Program-made: the position numbers and the translations under genes
The notes under the pieces: generated by a model
What the model was told of the DNA's origin: nothing
The model's database searches: none
Seen by the model: only the letters and a program-made list of their open reading frames with translations
Source of the DNA: Deltaproteobacteria bacterium
GTDB lineage: Bacteria; Desulfobacterota; Desulfobacteria; Desulfobacterales; Desulfatibacillaceae
Direction: 5' to 3'
Length of the DNA: 6,657 nucleotides
Assembly: GCA_019308705.1 (NCBI GenBank)
Contig: JAFDHW010000140.1
Coordinates: 1 to 6,657 of the forward strand
Shown here: in pieces, positions 6,625 through 6,657 of the stretch
Numbering within the stretch: position 1 is the stretch's first letter
How the letters are laid out: each line of letters opens with the position of its first letter

Positions 6625-6657
6625 ATGTGCATGGTTTATCTCATCGGGGCGGGGCCC
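6625..6657 (+). CDS. Uroporphyrinogen-III C-methyltransferase N-terminus (CobA-type, perhaps CobA/HemD fusion), cut by window end
   Basis: Eleven codons are visible, MCMVYLIGAGP, open to the last base. VYLIGAGP is the start of the glycine-rich first strand and loop found at the N-terminus of SAM-dependent uroporphyrinogen-III methyltransferases (usually VYLVGAGPGDP). The family converts uroporphyrinogen III to precorrin-2 on the way to siroheme, cobalamin or alternative heme synthesis. Position after hemC fits, and in many related bacteria this gene is fused to hemD, which would supply the missing uroporphyrinogen-III synthase step; the window ends too early to tell. The start could be the ATG at 6625 or at 6631. 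Only a weak purine stretch (AGAGAGA, 6606-6612) lies upstream, about 12 bases away. A 71-base gap separates it from hemC. Confidence 0.78.
   Translation, partial: MCMVYLIGAGP

Noticed and set aside
1..6657. CRISPR arrays, insertion sequences, tRNA or rRNA genes, toxin-antitoxin or defence genes
   Set aside because: No regularly spaced repeats, terminal inverted repeats, transposase motifs or RNA gene signatures were seen; nearly all bases are accounted for by recognisable genes.

Overview
The window is about 65% GC over most of its length, with tightly packed genes on both strands. Gene content and style suggest a GC-rich anaerobic proteobacterium, most likely of the sulfate-reducing Desulfobacterota (old Deltaproteobacteria). 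This rests on a RACo-type corrinoid-activator homologue, an FmdB-hemC-cobA cluster and the Cys-rich FmdB tail. It is an inference, not a database identification.

Layout, left to right. Bases 1-108 are the last 35 codons of a + strand gene, with a possible Fis-like DNA-binding end. A gap of about 110 bp has no convincing terminator and separates it from a convergent minus-strand operon. Read from right to left, that operon is a TrmL-type tRNA 2'-O-methyltransferase (5261-4746), a RACo-like ASKHA ATPase/activator that lacks the usual 2Fe-2S domain (4749-3148), and a secreted four-domain M16 zinc protease (3079-218, or from 3151). trmL and the activator overlap by ATGA, and a second ATGA links the activator to an alternative upstream start of the protease. 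Divergent from it, a + strand operon starts at 5377: a FmdB-family zinc-ribbon protein, hemC (hydroxymethylbilane synthase) and the first 11 codons of a CobA-type uroporphyrinogen-III methyltransferase, possibly a CobA/HemD fusion, cut by the window end.

The two operons are driven from a 115-bp intergenic region. There I see a very good sigma-70 promoter for fmdB-hemC (TTGACG, 17 bp, TATAGT) and a weaker opposing one for trmL (TTGATC, 17 bp, TATAGG). Their -10 boxes share the palindrome CTATAG, so the two could not be occupied at once.

The right operon makes early tetrapyrrole intermediates: porphobilinogen to hydroxymethylbilane, then, through uroporphyrinogen III, precorrin-2 for siroheme, cobalamin or heme. 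The left operon holds a predicted reactivator of corrinoid proteins, so the corrinoid theme may not be pure chance. I find no CRISPR array, insertion sequence, RNA gene or phage feature. The window is largely ordinary chromosomal housekeeping, and its most unusual item is the RACo-like protein without any Fe-S domain.
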